A stretch of 64,000 nt of DNA from Oscillospiraceae bacterium (GCA_902791215.1 CADAUZ010000008.1:1-64000); one strand, 5' to 3'. Shown: positions 50,513-59,608, counted from the first letter of the stretch. Translations and numbers: made by a program. Notes: generated from the letters alone by a model not told the origin.

Positions 50513-51769
50513 ATGAAAAAAGCACTGGCGATCACTCTGGCGCTGGTCTTTGTCCTGTCGTACTGCGGCAGCGCCTTTGCCGCAACCGACAATCTGACGA
50601 TGACTTACAGCACCGCAATTGTCAAGGGAGACCGTGTCAACACGTTTCAGTACCGCGATGCAGATGGGAGACTGGTCCGCGAGGAGATCGACACACTCGG
50701 AGACAATGGACAACTGCTTGAGAAGGCAGTGACCTGCTTTAACGAAGCGGGCCAGAAGGCCAGCGAGAGAGTAGCGGGGCTGGGAAAAGACGGCACCTGG
50801 ACAGACAACGAATCGGTCTGGACCTATCGCGGCGACGGCTCGCAGGTGGTGGACAGCCGAACGGTGTATACGAAGCCGGACAATACGCAGAAATTTGAGC
50901 GCTCGCAAGTCACCGTTTACGCTGACGGAACCAGCGAAGGGCGCGGCGAGGGCCGCGACGCGGGCGGGAACAAGCTGTATGACATGAACTTGTCTCACCA
51001 TGCCAACGAAAGCGAGAATGCCGATGAAGTGAAGTACACTTATCCGGACGGCTCGAGCTCCACGGAATCTATCAGAACGTTCAGCGACGGCACCGCAATC
51101 AAGGATGTCGTCGATGAAAACGCGGGAGGGCAGGTCGTCAAACAGACGTCTTTTCAGCAGAACCCGGACGGTTCCTATGATAAATCAAGCACGTCCATCC
51201 GATATCAGGACAACGGAAGCCGCTTTGTCTCGGAGTCGGCGGAATCAATGGATAAAGACGGCAACCGCAATACACTGCACATATCGTTCAATTTGAATGA
51301 GAACGGCTTCGGTTCCGGTGTCGGTGTCCGCAAAGAAGCAGACGGCCGGCGCGCGCTGGTAGATGTCGAGTATCGGGATGACGGGGAAGAGGGACGGGTC
51401 CGCGCGACCACATATCGCTTCGACGACGGCACGGTTGACCTTGAATATGAGGTTACAGCACCCGACGGAAAGGTCACGAAGAGCTATGAGACGGATGTGA
51501 AGAACTACGACGGCGGCGACGATGATGAGGAAGAGGACATCGAAGCTTTGCTCGCCGAGGAGGAAGAAGATCCCTTTGACACATGGGACGAGGTCTTCGA
51601 TGATTGGTCCGAGCTGCCCGATAATCAGTACGAGGAGTCTTACACCGGCGATCCGTCGGCCCTTGAAAGCGACGGCGAAATCAATTATTACGAGAGCGAA
51701 GTCGACTGGGACAGCGTTTCCGATTGGGGCTGGAACAGTGACTGGGACGACGCTTTCAATTGGGAATAA
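50513..51769 (+). CDS. Secreted acidic protein with YD-type repeats
   Basis: 418 residues, RBS GGAGG. A signal peptide (MKKALAITLALVFVLSYCGSAFA) is followed by about ten ~25-residue beta-hairpin-like units with Asp-Gly turns (YRDADGRL, YADGTSEG, YPDGSSST, NPDGSYD, APDGKVT), a pattern seen in RHS/YD and MORN-like repeats. The C-terminal 70 residues are extremely acidic (DGGDDDEEEDIEALLAEEEEDPF) and Trp/Tyr-rich. I do not assign a family. It is divergent from the HTH-receiver operon with a candidate operator between, so it may be a target of that system. Confidence 0.83.
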   Translation: MKKALAITLALVFVLSYCGSAFAATDNLTMTYSTAIVKGDRVNTFQYRDADGRLVREEIDTLGDNGQLLEKAVTCFNEAGQKASERVAGLGKDGTWTDNESVWTYRGDGSQVVDSRTVYTKPDNTQKFERSQVTVYADGTSEGRGEGRDAGGNKLYDMNLSHHANESENADEVKYTYPDGSSSTESIRTFSDGTAIKDVVDENAGGQVVKQTSFQQNPDGSYDKSSTSIRYQDNGSRFVSESAESMDKDGNRNTLHISFNLNENGFGSGVGVRKEADGRRALVDVEYRDDGEEGRVRATTYRFDDGTVDLEYEVTAPDGKVTKSYETDVKNYDGGDDDEEEDIEALLAEEEEDPFDTWDEVFDDWSELPDNQYEESYTGDPSALESDGEINYYESEVDWDSVSDWGWNSDWDDAFNWE

Positions 51770-51787
51770 TACAAGCATGATATACAG

Positions 51788-51820
51788 ACACTCCCACGGC
51801 CGAATGTTGTGGGAGTGTTT
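51788..51820 (+). terminator. Terminator
   Basis: ACACTCCCAC / GTGGGAGTGT, 11-base loop, TTGT tail. Confidence 0.75.
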
Positions 51821-51908
51821 GTCGTGAATTATCGCGCATTTCTGCCTCGTTTCCTGCAGAGGGCGGCGAGATATGAAGAATATGGTTTACAGACAAAGGG
51901 GATAGCCA

Positions 51909-53858
51909 ATGAAAAGAGCGTTATCATTATTTCTCGCGTTCGTACTGATTGCCGGCATCCTGACACCGCCTGCATCAGCCCAGACCTTTGAGGATGATCT
52001 GCCGCGGCCTGTCCTGCCGGACGGTATTCCGGAAGCAAATCTGCCGCCGGTTCCCGACCAGCAGAGCGATGAAGAAATCCTTTTGGCCGAAGATGAGCTT
52101 CTGCTCAGCGATGAGAAAGTATTCTTCAACTCGGAGGAAGGCGCTCCCGGAGAACTCATCATCTCCGTGCAGGAGAGGGAACCGCAGGGCGCGGCAGCGC
52201 GGACCTGGGACGTCTCGGCCGAGGGCGGCACCGCGCCGTATTTCTATCAGTTCTACATGGTCCTGCCGACTTACATCAACGGGAAATGGAAGTTCTATTC
52301 CGAGGGGCAGCAATTGTACAGCGCCAAAAATTCCTTCAGCTTTACCTTTCAGTATGACGGAACGTATCAGCTCTGGGTCGATGTAAAGGACAGCGGCGGC
52401 CACAACACCCGCTATAAGCTTCCCTTGACTGTCGAAGGCCTGAACGTTCAGCCGCTGCGGATTGATATTTCAAATCCGACGGGCGAATTCTTCACGGAAG
52501 AGACCACATGGAGCATCGGCTTCGCGGGCGGAGACGGATATTACAAGTATAATATCGTGCTTGTTGACCTCGATATGGATTTTCGTGTCCTGCGACAGGA
52601 TGGGTCGACGTATTTGTCCAGTTCGGTTCTCAAAAGATTATACGGGCCGGAAGACAAAGAAGAAGGGGAAAGCGATTATGCCAGAATCAGGCAGATCGAT
52701 TACTCATACAAGCTCCTTGCCTCCAGCCACTATGAGCTGCGGGTATGGCTGACCGACAGCCGCGGCCAAAGAAAATACAATAGCGTGCGCTTCTCTGCCT
52801 TTAACGATGCGTATCCCACCGTTTACGAAGTAGCGTCCAATATCGTCAGCCAATGCCGCGCGGAGGGAGTCACCGGTGATTATGAAACCGCGCTGTGGCT
52901 TCACGACTGGCTGACATATCACGCGGATTATGACCAGACATACGGCCACTATCACGCGGACGGCGTGCTGTGCGGCGGCTACGGCGTCTGCGACAGCTAT
53001 GCCAAGGCCTATTATCTGCTCCTGAAAGAGGCGGGGATTGGCGTGGACAGGATCAACAACATCGACCACGCATGGAACGCGGTGCAGCTGGGCGGAGAAT
53101 GGTACTATGTGGACTGCACATGGGACGACAACGGATACGGCATGGAGCATCATCAGTACTGCTTTGTCCCGGAGGAGATCCTGAGCGTCGATCATCCTTT
53201 CACCTATGATTCGGATTATGTCTGCAACAGCTACCGCTATAACTACTATATGCAGGACGGCGAGGCGCAGGGCTGGGCCGACAGTCTCGAGGCAAGTATA
53301 AGCGACGCCCTGCAGGATGGCAGCTACAGCTTTTCCGTTCCTTTCCCGCAGAGCTACACATTTGAAAACAAAATCACAAGAAGCAGCCGCCTGAACGCAG
53401 GCGCAGTGCTTGCCGATAAGCTGAGCACGCTTCTCGCCGGGGAAAAGGAATATGTCTATCAAAACAGCGGCGAGGTGATCCCGCTCCGCCTTACGCCGGT
53501 TCCCGGACAGTACGATGGCTCCGGCCGATACCTGTTCGCCGGACAGCTCGACTGTGAGGCGGACTTCCCGAGGCTCAGCCTTCCCGCCTCAATGAAGACA
53601 GTGGAGGCAGAAGCGTTCCGGGGTGATACAAGCCTTCGCTATGTGATTTTACCGGAGGGAACAACGACCATCGGGAGCGGCGCATTTGCCGACTGCAGCG
53701 GGCTGTGGATGGTGCTTGTTCCGGGCAGCGTCACGAGCATCGCGTCGGATGCCTTCGACAGGAACAATCCGCATCTGACCCTCCTCGTGCTTCAAGATAG
53801 TCCTGCCCATGTATATGCGGCAGATCACGGTATCAGGTTTCAGATAATTCCGGAATGA
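51909..53858 (+). CDS. Secreted transglutaminase-like protein with BspA-type LRR tail
   Basis: 649 residues, AAGGGGA before ATG. A signal peptide ends at PPASA. Two beta-sandwich units (about 85-300) come before the transglutaminase-like core (about 310-440), with Cys361 in GGYGVCDSYAKAYYLLL, His387 in DHAWNAVQL and Asp402 in YYVDCTWDD. The last ~110 residues are LRR_5 repeats ending in LLVLQDSPAHVYAADHGIRFQIIPE, close in design to the tail of the C1 peptidase (20792-22819). Such domains cross-link or cleave peptides outside the cell. It may be co-transcribed with the next gene (45-base gap). Confidence 0.93.
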   Translation: MKRALSLFLAFVLIAGILTPPASAQTFEDDLPRPVLPDGIPEANLPPVPDQQSDEEILLAEDELLLSDEKVFFNSEEGAPGELIISVQEREPQGAAARTWDVSAEGGTAPYFYQFYMVLPTYINGKWKFYSEGQQLYSAKNSFSFTFQYDGTYQLWVDVKDSGGHNTRYKLPLTVEGLNVQPLRIDISNPTGEFFTEETTWSIGFAGGDGYYKYNIVLVDLDMDFRVLRQDGSTYLSSSVLKRLYGPEDKEEGESDYARIRQIDYSYKLLASSHYELRVWLTDSRGQRKYNSVRFSAFNDAYPTVYEVASNIVSQCRAEGVTGDYETALWLHDWLTYHADYDQTYGHYHADGVLCGGYGVCDSYAKAYYLLLKEAGIGVDRINNIDHAWNAVQLGGEWYYVDCTWDDNGYGMEHHQYCFVPEEILSVDHPFTYDSDYVCNSYRYNYYMQDGEAQGWADSLEASISDALQDGSYSFSVPFPQSYTFENKITRSSRLNAGAVLADKLSTLLAGEKEYVYQNSGEVIPLRLTPVPGQYDGSGRYLFAGQLDCEADFPRLSLPASMKTVEAEAFRGDTSLRYVILPEGTTTIGSGAFADCSGLWMVLVPGSVTSIASDAFDRNNPHLTLLVLQDSPAHVYAADHGIRFQIIPE

Positions 53859-53903
53859 ACGCCCGGATGAACCCCTCAAACATGGATATGGGAGGAAAAT
53901 GAC

Positions 53904-55097
53904 ATGAAGATTATCAAAAAAACCATGGCGCTGCTTCTGGCAGTGATGATGCTCTCAGTACTTATGCCGCACGCTTTCGCGGCGGGCAGCACGGAAATCG
54001 ACGCTGCCACGCTGCTGAATGAGCAGACGATCTGGAATTATATCACGGAGTTCGGCAGTCTCCGGGTCAATATGGATACGTATATTTCCGAAATGGGGCA
54101 CAGCAACCAGATTTCCGAGCAGATCGAGTATTTCTATTCGCCGGAGGTGCCCGCTTCCATCTACAGCGTGCAGATCATAGAGTATAACGGCGGCGAGGAC
54201 TACTATGAATACAGATATTATGAAGACTATCCGTACAGCGCGCTGTATTCCTATGTCTACGACGGCAGTACCGGCGAGGACAGCAACACCGTAACGCTCA
54301 TTGAGGCAGAAGATGTCTATACTTCATGGCACGAGAGCATCTGGGGTTATGACCTTTCCAATGCGCGGCTGAAGTACAGCGAAGAAGACAACGGCTTCCT
54401 TGTCTTTGTCTATGATCTCGGGGATCGGGATGTCAGCTTCTACCTTAATCCGGAGACAAAATGGCTTTGTTACGCTGTGGAGAACGGTTTCCTTGAGACC
54501 GGCGCACCGTATCAGGCTGTTCGTCAGATCGGCACCTGCGACAGCAGACTGCCGGACGTTACCTTCCGGGATTCCATCCTGGTGGAGTCCGGCGTGACAT
54601 TTGAGGATCAGGAAGAATCGCAGACATCCGCACCTGTACTTGAGCCGGAGACATCCGCACCTGCGCTCGACCCGGAGATGAACCGACTGCGCTTCAGCAC
54701 CGTCGATATCTACGGACGGCCTGTGGACGAGTCGATCATACAGGGGGCGAGACTGGTGATCCTGAATATCTGGGAACCCTGGTGCGGCCCCTGCGTGAAA
54801 GAGCTGCCGTCCATGGAAAAGCTCTATGAGAAATATAAAGACGCGGGTGTTCTGTTCCTCGGCCTGTGCTGCAGGCATGAGGATTCCACTGCCGAGGACT
54901 CCATGGAAATCGTGGAGGATGTCGGGATTACCTACCCTGTCATCATGGATTGCGCGGAACTCAAGCAGTTCGATAACGACGGCTGGCCGGAGAACTACTT
55001 CTTCGACGGAGAAGGGAAACTGCTGGATCCTGAGCCGGACGGCGGATACAAGACCGAGGAGGCCTGGGAACAGCTGATCCTGAAGTATCTGCGCTGA
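53904..55097 (+). CDS. Secreted thioredoxin-like (TlpA/ResA type) protein
   Basis: 397 residues after ATGGGAGGAAA. A signal peptide ends FAAG. About 220 residues of unique beta-rich domain are followed by a Thr/Pro/Glu linker with EPETSAPALDPE repeats, then a thioredoxin-like domain with the redox pair WCGPC (Trp293, Cys294, Cys297) in NIWEPWCGPCVKELPSMEKLY. It probably works outside the membrane in disulfide reduction or transfer. No DsbD/CcdA partner is next to it. Confidence 0.92.
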   Translation: MKIIKKTMALLLAVMMLSVLMPHAFAAGSTEIDAATLLNEQTIWNYITEFGSLRVNMDTYISEMGHSNQISEQIEYFYSPEVPASIYSVQIIEYNGGEDYYEYRYYEDYPYSALYSYVYDGSTGEDSNTVTLIEAEDVYTSWHESIWGYDLSNARLKYSEEDNGFLVFVYDLGDRDVSFYLNPETKWLCYAVENGFLETGAPYQAVRQIGTCDSRLPDVTFRDSILVESGVTFEDQEESQTSAPVLEPETSAPALDPEMNRLRFSTVDIYGRPVDESIIQGARLVILNIWEPWCGPCVKELPSMEKLYEKYKDAGVLFLGLCCRHEDSTAEDSMEIVEDVGITYPVIMDCAELKQFDNDGWPENYFFDGEGKLLDPEPDGGYKTEEAWEQLILKYLR

Positions 55098-55199
55098 ACT
55101 GAAAATCCGTACTTTCCCCGCGCGGCAGGCATAAATGAACAATCGAAGAATATATAAAGTGAGAGCACTTCATTATGATGACGGCAACCTTAAAGGACA

Positions 55200-55227
55200 T
55201 TAGCCCCACGCATGTGGGGATGAACCG
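55200..55227. repeat. CRISPR-like solo repeat
   Basis: GCCCCACGCATGTGGGGATGAACCG (25 bases, 55203-55227) has the palindrome CCCCACGCATGTGGGG and the GGGGATGAACCG 3' handle of type I-E repeats. Only one copy was found and no cas gene is in the window. It is either a relic or coincidental. Confidence 0.35.
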
Positions 55228-55263
55228 TCTGTCATAGCCGCCGGAATCGCCCGACACCCACAC

Positions 55264-55309
55264 CCCCGCCGAAAGCACTGAGCAGACGGCGGGGATTTCC
55301 TGTTTTTTT
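55264..55309 (+). terminator. Terminator after the thioredoxin-like gene
   Basis: CCCCGCCG / CGGCGGGG with a 15-base loop and a tail ATTTCCTGTTTTTTT. Confidence 0.8.
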
Positions 55310-55837
55310 GGAGAATTTACGGGAAAGCTGGAAAACCATAGAACGGCACAAAAAGTCACAAGGACATTGCCTTTACAGAAAAAGCAGAACAGACTGCCAG
55401 TATGGAAATGCTTTCTTGAACCTAAGCAAAATCGTATAACTCCGGTTTCAGAAGGGTTGACCCCGAAATCGCCCGAACTTTGTATTATTGGGGGTTTTCT
55501 CCATTGCTGAATGGGGGGAATGCTATGGTAAGCTAACAATTTGAATGTTATAAACTTCTCCTTATTTACGATAGCATTTTTGTTTTGGTTTATATGTATA
55601 AGCGCAGGAAAACACCCTATTTTATTTGCTGTGCTTTCCCCCGAATTTCGGGGGAAACCTCAGTGTGGGGGCTGCTCGGAAAGCAACCAGCTCCCTCGCA
55701 ACAGTGCCCAAAAAAGCGGCTGTGTGCGCTCGTTCGGGCTGGACGAGCCGGGAGCCTTGACGTGGAGGGAACGCGGCACAGCGGCTGGATTTGGGCTGAA
55801 TCTGCGGCAGGGAGCGCAACTCCCGACAGAGCAAAAA
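55310..55837. other. Gene-free region with hairpins
   Basis: No frame here looks real. It contains CCCCCGAATTTCGGGGG (about 55639-55655), GCTCGT/ACGAGC (about 55729-55749), and GGGAG/CTCCC (about 55810-55824) hairpins. It marks the left side of the mobile-element-like region. Small frames on both strands have low complexity and no ribosome sites. Confidence 0.45.
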
Positions 55838-55877
55838 AACAGGCATGTCATCCGCGGTTTTCGGACGACATGCCTGT
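55833..55877 (-). terminator. Terminator of the HipA-like gene
   Basis: ACAGGCATGTC / GACATGCCTGT with a 17-base loop; on the minus strand TTTTTTTG follows. 7 bases past the stop. Confidence 0.85.
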
Positions 55878-55883
55878 TCGTTC

Positions 55884-57272
55884 TTATTCCTTTTTCGCCC
55901 GCGGGAGGGCCAGCAGTTCCCGGACGCGCCGGTCGATGTGCTTCTCTATGGCGGTCAAACGCTCCTCCGGCAAATTGATGGACGGGTGCCGGGTGAAGCG
56001 GAAACCGATCAGGCGGCGAAGCTGGTTGCGTTGCTTTGTGCCCATGACCTCCCGACAGATCGCCTCGTAGGTGATGCCGTAAGGATTGGCGCGCGTCTTC
56101 GCATATTCCTCAAGGGTCTGGATATCGTCGGGCATGGCGTAGTTGAAGAGGGACAGGCCGTTATCAAAGATCGGCGCCGGGCTGAGAATCTTCCCGCTAT
56201 GGTTATCACGCAGGATACCGAAGTTGCCGAAATGTCGGTCCTCGTTATAGATCACCGCATCGAACACCAGCATGCTTTTCAGTTCCTCGGCGGCCTCCTT
56301 TCCAATGCTCTCATAGAAATCCAGGCAAGCCTGTATCCCGCCGCTTCTCACGATCCGACCTATGGAAACATAGGAAGTATCTATGTCAGTGAAGAGCTTG
56401 CACTTTGATGCCAGAATGTCCTTCCAGTTTTCCAGATCGTAATGGACAGCATGCAGCCCCATGCGCTCGGCGATCTGGCAGGCATAGTATTCGCTGTATG
56501 GCTCGCGTCCGGCATTGGACGCGCCCTCGGTGCCGCCTTTGTAGAGATAAATTCCGTCCCCCTCAATGAAACGCCAGGCCTTGCGCAGCATCCCCTGGGT
56601 GGTAAGCTCCGGGGAAGTGGTGAAGGCTTCATGGCTCTGCCCAACGCCAGTGTATGCCACCAAGGAAAGAACACTGGAAAAACGGTTTTCATAAAGATTG
56701 TATTCTTTGAAGGTTCCCTCAAAGCCAAGCGGGACAACCCAATAGCTGTCGTTCAGAGAGAGGCCCTTGCAGACATCAATGATCCCTTTGGTGTTGTTGA
56801 TGCTCAGCCCCAGTGTTTTTAAAATCTCATCCACGAAGGCACGGTTCTTGGGGATTACACGCTTCTCGAGCCACCGCATGATTCCTGCGTCGGTGAGATC
56901 CAGGTCGAGGGGAAAAACAGATTTGCGAACATCCTTCACAGAAAGGACATGCGCCTTCATACCGGCGAGTCCTGCGTCCTCCAAGGAAAATGTCAGAAGC
57001 TCTTCATCATAAAGACGCAAGCTGTATTTATCCACAATCGCTTCACTCCTTTCCTCCAGATTCATAGTTACGTCTTTTCCGAGTGCGCCTGAGATCTTCA
57101 GCAGCATGTCCAGCGAGATATTCTGCGCCCCGCTTTCAATGCGGCAGATGTTTGAGCGCTTGGTGCCGATCCGTTCGGCCAACTCCTGCTGGGAGATGCC
57201 CGCCTCAATCCGCGCAGCGGTCAGCATGGAGATGATCTTCTGCCGATCATCCAGTATCCGTGAATCATCCAT
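55884..57272 (-). CDS. Single-chain HipB-HipA protein (HTH fused to HipA-like kinase)
   Basis: 462 residues, start 8 bases after GGAGG. An XRE-type HTH domain (about 15-65, ISQQELAERIGTKRSNICRIESGAQNISLDMLLKI) is joined through a ~130-residue linker to a HipA-like Ser/Thr kinase part: YLYKGG...EPYSEYYACQIAERMGL, catalytic NEDRHFGNFG (Asp ~345) and metal-binding FDNG (~369). In classical systems HipB (HTH) and HipA (kinase) are separate genes; here one chain combines both. HipA phosphorylates targets such as GltX and causes persistence; the target here is unknown. The operator palindrome in the promoter spacer fits self-repression. Confidence 0.9.
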   Translation of the reverse strand: MDDSRILDDRQKIISMLTAARIEAGISQQELAERIGTKRSNICRIESGAQNISLDMLLKISGALGKDVTMNLEERSEAIVDKYSLRLYDEELLTFSLEDAGLAGMKAHVLSVKDVRKSVFPLDLDLTDAGIMRWLEKRVIPKNRAFVDEILKTLGLSINNTKGIIDVCKGLSLNDSYWVVPLGFEGTFKEYNLYENRFSSVLSLVAYTGVGQSHEAFTTSPELTTQGMLRKAWRFIEGDGIYLYKGGTEGASNAGREPYSEYYACQIAERMGLHAVHYDLENWKDILASKCKLFTDIDTSYVSIGRIVRSGGIQACLDFYESIGKEAAEELKSMLVFDAVIYNEDRHFGNFGILRDNHSGKILSPAPIFDNGLSLFNYAMPDDIQTLEEYAKTRANPYGITYEAICREVMGTKQRNQLRRLIGFRFTRHPSINLPEERLTAIEKHIDRRVRELLALPRAKKE

Positions 57273-57294
57273 AGCGCTCACCTCCGTTGGCTCG

Positions 57295-57323
57295 ATGTTA
57301 TCATATATGATAACAAATGTCAA
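57295..57323 (-). promoter_or_regulatory. Promoter of the HipA-like gene with palindromic operator
   Basis: Minus strand TTGACA, 17-base spacer, TAACAT. The 18-bp perfect palindrome GTTATCATATATGATAAC (57297-57314) fills the spacer and overlaps the -10, so binding would block polymerase. Confidence 0.8.
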
Positions 57324-57336
57324 CGGAACTATGCTG

Positions 57337-57879
57337 TCAGATCTTGCCGTTCAGGTAATCCTCGATCAGCGCCATGTACGCTTCGCCGCGCGCATTCGCC
57401 AGACGCTCGGGCGAGGCTGCGCAGGCAATGATCTCCACCTTGGCGCAGTACTGCTTCCCGCTGATAGTCACGCTGTGGAGCATCCCTGCCCGCACCTGCT
57501 CATACAGTCTTTGGGGACGGACGCTGATGAGCCGCGCCGCCTGCAGTGTCGGGAGCGCATCCGGAAGATCGGCCCAGCGCAGGAGCAGGTATTTTTCAAA
57601 CTCCGCGCTGTTGATCCGTTTACGCGCCCTGTTCGGTGCCGGTGATCCTGCGGGGCGTGTGCTGGTAAAGAGTCCGGACAGCTCCGACAGAAAACCCGGT
57701 TCACACTTCATACGGCGTTTGAACGTCCGCGCATCCTTCACAAGCACACGGTATTTATAGGTGCTCTGGCCGGTGTCCTCATGCGGGATATAGTTGTGAT
57801 CCATCAGGTACTTGAGCTTGCGCGTGGAGATGTGCAGATACTGGCGCAGCTCACTCCCGGTCATGTACTCCTTCTTCAT
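57337..57879 (-). CDS. Hypothetical protein with MerR/excisionase-like HTH segments
   Basis: 180 residues. The N-terminal stretch MTGSELRQYLHISTRKLKYLMDHNYIPHEDTG and the later PTLQAARLISVRPQRLYEQVRAGMLHSVTISGKQYCAKVEII each look like a short winged-helix DNA-binding (MerR/HTH_17) unit. The C-terminus is helical (EAYMALIEDYLNGK). It sits between the integrase and the HipA-like gene, 20 bases after the integrase stop, all leftward. It is probably a regulator or directionality factor of the element; not a known family to me. Confidence 0.7.
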   Translation of the reverse strand: MKKEYMTGSELRQYLHISTRKLKYLMDHNYIPHEDTGQSTYKYRVLVKDARTFKRRMKCEPGFLSELSGLFTSTRPAGSPAPNRARKRINSAEFEKYLLLRWADLPDALPTLQAARLISVRPQRLYEQVRAGMLHSVTISGKQYCAKVEIIACAASPERLANARGEAYMALIEDYLNGKI

Positions 57880-57899
57880 AGTGCGGCGCAGGGACTGCC

Positions 57900-59108
57900 T
57901 TATCCGGCAGTCCCTGCATCCTCCTTCCGGAAAATATCGGAGATCACATCGGCGCTGCTCTGCTTGGCGGCCTTGTCCAAGTGTGCGTAGATGTTCGCGG
58001 TAGTGCTGATGGTGGAGTGCCCGAGGAAGTTTGAGACATTGATCAGCGGAACTTCCTTGCTCAGCAGGACGCTTGCGAAGGTATGGCGCAGATCATGAAA
58101 GCGGATATGCCGCAGCCCGAGCTTTTCTAGCAGGTAGCTGAAATGATCCGTCACGAAGTTTGGACGCATAAGATTCCCCAGCTCATCGGTACAGACATAG
58201 TCATCCCATGTCCGGTTGTAACTGCCGCGGAAGAGCTTGCGGTTGATCTCCTGCCGCGCTCTGATCGTTTCAAGCATTTCGTACACCGGGTCGGGGATCG
58301 GCAGGGTGCGGCGGCTGGATTTGTTTTTCATCTCCTCGATGGCGCGGAGCACCGGTTCTCCGTCCGTCTTTTCCTCCACGATCTTGGTGTCGAGAAGGAC
58401 TGTGCGCTTGTCCATATCGATCCGAGACCAGCGCACCCCCAGGACCTCACTGCGCCGCAGTCCCATTCCGCCCGCGAGAACGACACAGGGCCAGATAGGA
58501 TCGCTGCGGCACAGCTCGAAGAGCGCGATCAGCTCATCCTCGGAATAGTGAGCGCCATGGAAGTCACTTTTCTTCGGCCGCTCCACACGATCGAAGGGAT
58601 TGACGTCAAGCAGCTCATCCTTGTAGGCTTGCTGGAAGGCGCTGTGCAGAAGAGTGTGGTAGTGGATCACACTCCCGGTTTTCAGTCCCTTTCCGAAGAG
58701 CCAATTGTAAAAGGCTTCGATATCCTTGGGCGTGATGCTCTCCACAGTCAGCTTCGGATGGGCGTTGAAGTATTCCTGGACCCTGCTGTACACCATCTGG
58801 TGGTAGCCCTTGTAAGTACTTACTTGCAGGCGGGGCTTCGCCTTTTCAAGGTATGCGCAGAGGAACGGGAAGATAGGAATGTCCGCGTCCGGTCTTCCGC
58901 CTCGGGCAAGGCGCTTATTGTATTCCTCTTCATACGTGGTGACCACTTTGCGAAAGGCCTTGTTGACCTGCGTCTGGCTGGCGCCCTCGGGTAACCCGAG
59001 AGCGCGCCATACCGATTTTGTCTTTCCGTCTTCCTTGACTTGAATCACCGCATGCAGGCGTCCATTCTTCTTCTGGACGCTTGCGGCGAGTGTTGCTTTT
59101 ATTGCCAT
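57900..59108 (-). CDS. Site-specific tyrosine recombinase (integrase)
   Basis: 402 residues. AP2-like arm-binding N-terminus, SAM-like core-binding domain (about 75-175, STYKGYHQMVYSRVQEYF), and a C-terminal catalytic domain with Arg near 218 (GLRRSEVLG), HDLRH near 338-342, and Tyr near 373 (TANIYAHLD). These are the R-H-x-x-R-Y residues needed for cutting and joining DNA. ATG is followed by MAIKATLAASVQKKNG, typical of Firmicutes integrative elements. The excisionase-like gene lies just upstream. Confidence 0.95.
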   Translation of the reverse strand: MAIKATLAASVQKKNGRLHAVIQVKEDGKTKSVWRALGLPEGASQTQVNKAFRKVVTTYEEEYNKRLARGGRPDADIPIFPFLCAYLEKAKPRLQVSTYKGYHQMVYSRVQEYFNAHPKLTVESITPKDIEAFYNWLFGKGLKTGSVIHYHTLLHSAFQQAYKDELLDVNPFDRVERPKKSDFHGAHYSEDELIALFELCRSDPIWPCVVLAGGMGLRRSEVLGVRWSRIDMDKRTVLLDTKIVEEKTDGEPVLRAIEEMKNKSSRRTLPIPDPVYEMLETIRARQEINRKLFRGSYNRTWDDYVCTDELGNLMRPNFVTDHFSYLLEKLGLRHIRFHDLRHTFASVLLSKEVPLINVSNFLGHSTISTTANIYAHLDKAAKQSSADVISDIFRKEDAGTAG

Positions 59109-59208
59109 TTCCTATCGCTCCTTCACTTCCGTTTTGACAGCACGAACAATACCGCAAGAGCGTTCGGAAGTCTATGCCGTCGGTGAAGAGTTATCAGAAA
59201 CAACATAT

Positions 59209-59424
59209 TTATTTCACCGCCTTTCTTTCCGCGCTGCGCAGATAGTCGATCAGTGATTCCTTCGCCACACGATACTCCCGTCCGACCCTCACCGACGGGA
59301 TCGCACCGCTGTGGAGCTGATCGTACACGGTCTTGACATTCACGCGCAGTGTCTGCGCAACCTCGCTCGCGCTCAACGCGTCCGGTAAATCCCGAAACTG
59401 TTTTGCATATTCTCTTCTTGTCAT
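59209..59424 (-). CDS. Excisionase-like HTH_17 protein
   Basis: 71 residues. LSASEVAQTLRVNVKTVYDQLHSGAIPSVRVGREYRVAKESLIDYL is the helix-turn-helix plus wing of the HTH_17 (MerR-like excisionase) family. GGGGGGA precedes the ATG. Position directly upstream of the integrase fits a directionality factor for excision. Confidence 0.85.
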   Translation of the reverse strand: MTRREYAKQFRDLPDALSASEVAQTLRVNVKTVYDQLHSGAIPSVRVGREYRVAKESLIDYLRSAERKAVK

Positions 59425-59441
59425 CCAGTGTCCCCCCTTTA

Positions 59442-59528
59442 TTATTGATCGCCGTCCGCTTTGCAGTTTTCATCCACCAGCTGCGACGCATCCGGCATGA
59501 TCCATAGTGGATATTTGGTTTTGTTCAT
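59442..59528 (-). CDS. Very small protein, possible truncated ribbon-helix-helix
   Basis: 28 residues (MNKTKYPLWIMPDASQLVDENCKADGDQ) with a good ribosome site, GGAGG 8 bases upstream. The YPLWIMPDASQLVDENCKAD start resembles the N-terminus of transposon-encoded ribbon-helix-helix proteins that normally continue with a GSRSEFIEKAI-like helix. Here a stop follows, so it is either truncated or a separate micro-protein. Confidence 0.4.
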   Translation of the reverse strand: MNKTKYPLWIMPDASQLVDENCKADGDQ

Positions 59529-59608
59529 GGGTATAACCTCCATTTCTCGTCGATTCAGGGCCAACAACCCCTCAACATTTCCCGTAAAACCGGGGATTTC
59601 CGGGTTTC

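Noticed and set aside
55622-55851. Short minus-strand frames (63-74 codons) left of the HipA-like gene
   Set aside because: They overlap each other in two frames, are Arg/Pro/Ser-rich and run across hairpins; they look like structured DNA read by chance.
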